Both the position numbers and the translations under genes were made by a program. Positions 7,421 to 10,068 of a stretch of DNA of 10,068 bases are shown here, in pieces. Positions within the stretch are counted from its first letter, which is position 1; each line of letters starts with the position of its first letter. Below the pieces are notes generated by a model. That model saw only the letters and a program-made list of their open reading frames with translations. It did not search any database and was not told the DNA's origin. Source of the DNA: Bacteroides sp. (GTDB lineage Bacteria; Bacteroidota; Bacteroidia; Bacteroidales; Bacteroidaceae); contig JAFYML010000260.1 of the NCBI GenBank assembly GCA_017556595.1, positions 1-10,068 on the forward strand, written 5' to 3'.

Positions 7421-8308
7421 TTAGAGAATTCCGTGTGCCGAAGCCTCTTTGTCTATCTTCTTGATAAGACCTTGAAGCACAGCGCCTGGACCACATTCAG
7501 TGAAGTCGGTAGCACCATCGGAAAGCATGTTCTTTACGGTTTGTGTCCAACGCACTGATTCGGTAAGTTGAGCTACCAAGTTTTGTTTAATCTCTTCCGG
7601 ATTAGAGTGGGGAAGTGCATCAACGTTTTGGTAGATAGGACACTTTGGAGTGTGGAATTCGGTAGCATTGATTGCTGCTTCCAATTCTACTTGTGCAGGG
7701 CTCATCAATGGAGAGTGGAATGCACCACCAACCTTCAACGGCAATGCGCGTTTAGCACCAGCAACTTTCATCAATTCGCATGCTTTGTTAATACCTTCGA
7801 TAGAACCTGAGATAACAATTTGTCCAGGGCAATTAAAGTTTGCTGCTACACAAACTTCGCCTTCGGCTGTTACTTGGTCGCAAATCTCTTCTACTTTATC
7901 ATCGTCAAGTCCGATGATGGCAGCCATTGTTGATGGTTGAGCTTCACAAGCCTTTTGCATAGCCATTGCACGAGCATATACCAATTTCAAACCATCTTCG
8001 AAACTTAATGCACCAGCAGCTACCAAGGCAGAAAATTCACCCAAAGAGTGTCCGGCTGTCATTTCTGGTTGGAAGGCGTCACCCATGCACAATGCAGAGA
8101 TAACCGAGTGAAGGAATACGGCAGGTTGTGTAACCTTTGTTTGACGAAGATCTTCGTCTGTTCCTTCAAACATAATGTCTGTGATGCGATATCCAAGGAT
8201 TTCGTTAGCTTTCTCGAATAATTCTTTTGCCAAAGGTGAATTTTCGTAAAGGTCTTTTCCCATACCTACGAATTGAGCACCTTGACCAGGGAATACAAAT
8301 GCTTTCAT
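7421..8308 (-). CDS. fabD: Malonyl-CoA:acyl-carrier-protein transacylase
   Basis: The enzyme moves malonyl from CoA to the acyl carrier protein, supplying the chain-extension unit for type II fatty acid synthesis in the cytoplasm. The 295 residues match the usual FabD length of about 300. Family residues are visible: the N-terminal FPGQGAQ with the oxyanion-hole Gln12, nucleophile Ser88 in GHSLGE, malonate-carboxylate-binding Arg113 in YARAMAMQ, catalytic His198 in GGAFHSP, and the NCPGQIVISG segment (159-168). The start MKAFVFPGQGAQ is standard. The gene stands alone here: upstream is a divergent lipoprotein gene, and downstream is a shared terminator. No other fab gene is within view, so it is not in a visible fatty-acid operon. 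It appears intact, with a strong Bacteroidetes promoter. Confidence 0.97.
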   Translation of the reverse strand: MKAFVFPGQGAQFVGMGKDLYENSPLAKELFEKANEILGYRITDIMFEGTDEDLRQTKVTQPAVFLHSVISALCMGDAFQPEMTAGHSLGEFSALVAAGALSFEDGLKLVYARAMAMQKACEAQPSTMAAIIGLDDDKVEEICDQVTAEGEVCVAANFNCPGQIVISGSIEGINKACELMKVAGAKRALPLKVGGAFHSPLMSPAQVELEAAINATEFHTPKCPIYQNVDALPHSNPEEIKQNLVAQLTESVRWTQTVKNMLSDGATDFTECGPGAVLQGLIKKIDKEASAHGIL

Positions 8309-8333
8309 CTTTTATAATTTTAAATTTGCGCTG

Positions 8334-8363
8334 CAAAAGTATAGTTTTTTATTTTATCTGCAA
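8334..8363 (-). promoter_or_regulatory. Bacteroidetes-type promoter of fabD
   Basis: Read on minus, TACTTTTG (8341-8334) is an exact match to TAnnTTTG. TTG (8363-8361, within TATTGC) lies 19 nt upstream as the -33 element. The predicted start of transcription leaves a leader of about 20 nt before the ATG at 8308. Confidence 0.75.
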
Positions 8364-8405
8364 TAAAATGTGACTTGATAATGGTTAATATATTGATAAT
8401 ATTAG

Positions 8406-8413
8406 TATCTTTA
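8406..8413 (+). promoter_or_regulatory. Candidate -7 element for the fimbrillin-xylanase gene
   Basis: TATCTTTA matches TAnnTTTG except for the last base and lies 55 nt before the ATG at 8469. There is no clear TTTG at the usual -33 distance: the nearest TTG is 28 nt away. The surroundings are very AT-rich. A weak basal promoter would suit a gene that needs an activator, but no activator site is recognised. Confidence 0.4.
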
Positions 8414-8468
8414 TGCCCTCTAATAAGCAGAATACATAACATTAATACACCTTATTATATATAATAGT

Positions 8469-10068
8469 ATGAAAATTAAACATTTTTTCTATGCCATGTT
8501 GGCATTGGCATTTATAGGATGTTCAGACGATAAAATTGGAGAAGAAGAACCTGCTGCTCCAGAACCTACTCCGGTTGATGGTGAAGTGATTGTGACGGGT
8601 AATTTAGGTGCTTTTACACGCACGTATGTTTCGATTAACGGTTCCGATATGATTCAACCATTTTGGAACAATGGCGATCAAATCATGTTGAGCACAGAAT
8701 CGCAAAACAACTTGAAGTATCAAGCCACATTTGAAGGAGGAAAAGGTTCCACAAAAGCCTTTTTCAATTCCGTTGGTGACAAATTGCTAGACTTGGAAGG
8801 TGAAACCGTATATGCATTCTATCCAGCTACAACGATTACGGATGGTGTCGTGGCACTTCCTGCTACCGATGTGTGGAAAGAGAATGCTACTTTACCATTT
8901 GCCTATGCCATCAATACCATAAAGGATTCGAAACTGGAATTAGGATTTGGCTATTATTTTTATGGTTACGTGTGGCTGACCCTCAATGCTCAAAGCGTGG
9001 GGGCAGCAATAGGAGCGGATGGTGGAAACGCCGTGACATCAGTGGTTTTCTCTACCAACTCCGACCAACCATTGGCCATTAAGTCGGGTAAGTTTAATTT
9101 GAAGACGCAACAGATGATTATCGATGAGGGTAGTAATAGCGTAAAATTGCAATTACAGAAACCTTACGCCCCTTCGTCGAATGCTGATAAAAAGGTGTTT
9201 ATCCCATTCTTGCCGATCAATCCGACTAAGGAAGGCGAGAAAGTGGCCTTCCATCTATTACACGAGCATGCAGCTGGTTGTGATACCTTGCAAACTTTTG
9301 AGTACGATATGCCGGAAACTGGTTTGAAACAGGGCACTTTGCATACATTTACCCCCGAAGTGGAAACTTTCTTGAAGTCGTACATCAAGAATCCGAACTT
9401 TAAACTCGGTATGGCGGTGAATGCACACCAATATAACAATATAAATTCGGCCTATAACGATTTGTTCGAAAGGGAAATTAATGATGTTGTGGCCGATAAT
9501 GCCATGAAATATTCTTCTATCGTAAATAGTAGCGGTCACATGAACTTCTCTACAGTCGAAGCATTTGTGGATGCTGCCGAAGCTACTGGGCATAGCCTCT
9601 TTGGACACACCTTGGCTTGGCACTCGCAACAAAGTCCGGCTTACTTGAACTCGTTGCTGAAACCTAAACGTGTGAAACCCGAATCGGGCGAAACATACGA
9701 AAAGGAAGACTACTATTGCAATTTTAAGACAGTAACCTCTTTCGATTATTGGAACCAAACCCCTGAAGGCGCATCCATTACAATTGAAAACAGTGGTTTA
9801 AAGGTGTATAATCCATCGGCAACAGAAGTGAATTGGAATTTCCAATATCACATAGCCAATGGCATTTCGTTGGAGGCAAACGATTATAAACTGACTATGC
9901 GTATTAAAGGCTCGCAGGCTGGTTCGCTTGTTGCTTGTTTGGGTCATTGGGGAGAAGATTATCCTGGAGCAACGTTGAATTTTACTACAGAGTGGAAAGA
10001 TGTTTCTGTTTCTATCAATAAAGTTCCCGCTTCCGATGATAGCTTCATCATGCTTCAATCGGGTAGCT
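8469..10068 (+). CDS. Surface lipoprotein: fimbrillin-like domain + GH10 xylanase interrupted by a CBM (3' end outside window)
   Basis: The frame is open from ATG 8469 to the right edge: 533 codons and no stop. Residues 1-17 are a lipoprotein signal (ALAFIGC), with Cys18 as the lipid-bearing residue. SDDKIGEEE after it resembles the acidic surface-export signal of Bacteroidetes lipoproteins. Residues about 38-295 look fimbrillin-like (Mfa/FimA type): FTRTYVSI, FWNNGDQIML, VYAFYPA, then a beta-rich stretch. GH10 starts near 311 (FKLGMAVNAHQYN), followed by ADNAMKYSSI (342-351) and GHTLAWHSQQSPAYL (379-393), which are barrel strands 1-3. From about 403 the barrel is broken by a beta-sandwich resembling CBM4/9 (aromatics W456, F458, W494, W509), still open at residue 533. 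The acid/base and nucleophile glutamates must lie downstream. Known interrupted GH10 enzymes of Prevotella and Bacteroides cleave xylan at the cell surface, and the same role is inferred here. No SusC/SusD genes are in view. GH10 identity is strong, the fimbrillin call good, the CBM family tentative. Confidence 0.85.
   Translation, partial: MKIKHFFYAMLALAFIGCSDDKIGEEEPAAPEPTPVDGEVIVTGNLGAFTRTYVSINGSDMIQPFWNNGDQIMLSTESQNNLKYQATFEGGKGSTKAFFNSVGDKLLDLEGETVYAFYPATTITDGVVALPATDVWKENATLPFAYAINTIKDSKLELGFGYYFYGYVWLTLNAQSVGAAIGADGGNAVTSVVFSTNSDQPLAIKSGKFNLKTQQMIIDEGSNSVKLQLQKPYAPSSNADKKVFIPFLPINPTKEGEKVAFHLLHEHAAGCDTLQTFEYDMPETGLKQGTLHTFTPEVETFLKSYIKNPNFKLGMAVNAHQYNNINSAYNDLFEREINDVVADNAMKYSSIVNSSGHMNFSTVEAFVDAAEATGHSLFGHTLAWHSQQSPAYLNSLLKPKRVKPESGETYEKEDYYCNFKTVTSFDYWNQTPEGASITIENSGLKVYNPSATEVNWNFQYHIANGISLEANDYKLTMRIKGSQAGSLVACLGHWGEDYPGATLNFTTEWKDVSVSINKVPASDDSFIMLQSGS

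Noticed and set aside
8378..8400. AT-rich segment before the lipoprotein gene as a regulator operator
   Set aside because: ATATTGATAAT-like words recur, but no inverted or direct repeat longer than chance in such AT-rich DNA was found.
9258..9758. 166-codon open frame on the minus strand
   Set aside because: It is antisense to the fimbrillin-xylanase gene, across clear GH10 motifs; no support as a gene.

Overview
The window looks like chromosomal DNA from a member of the order Bacteroidales, most likely Prevotella-like or Bacteroides-like. Three things point this way. The promoter candidates match the Bacteroidetes -7 consensus TAnnTTTG rather than TATAAT. Start codons lack clear Shine-Dalgarno sequences. 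The protein families are typical of the group: a GT35 alpha-glucan phosphorylase, a eukaryote-like GH13 branching enzyme, a fimbrillin-like lipoprotein and a GH10 xylanase interrupted by a carbohydrate-binding module. The genus assignment is inference.

Positions 1-5700 form a storage-polysaccharide (glycogen) region. The 3' end of glgP (+) comes first, closed by its own terminator. A small secreted protein of unknown function follows (+). Convergent to it is a two-gene minus-strand unit: a cytoplasmic GH13 amylase-family enzyme followed 18 nt later by the branching enzyme glgB. A perfect 14-bp hairpin between the convergent genes ends the minus-strand unit. Next to it lies a small 22-bp-period repeat. 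Together, branching enzyme, phosphorylase and GH13 enzyme would build and remobilise intracellular alpha-glucan.

Positions 5700-8340 hold housekeeping and transport genes. A divergent promoter region separates the GH13/glgB unit from a DASS/SLC13-family anion transporter (+). This gene converges on fabD (-, malonyl-CoA:ACP transacylase), and the two share a bidirectional terminator. fabD has a near-ideal Bacteroidetes promoter.

Positions 8340-10068 hold the most interesting gene. It is read on + and open at the right edge, so its frame has no stop within the window. It starts with a lipoprotein signal and an acidic SDDK surface-export-like motif. A fimbrillin-like (Mfa/FimA-type) domain of about 250 residues follows, then the first beta/alpha units of a GH10 xylanase, interrupted straight after the GHTLAWHSQ segment by a CBM4/9-like beta-sandwich. 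The interrupted GH10 is a known Bacteroidetes design. The pilin-like N-terminus joined to it is the least expected feature in the window. The catalytic glutamates lie beyond the window.

No tRNA, rRNA, CRISPR array, insertion sequence or phage gene was seen. No stretch longer than about 170 bases lacks a gene.
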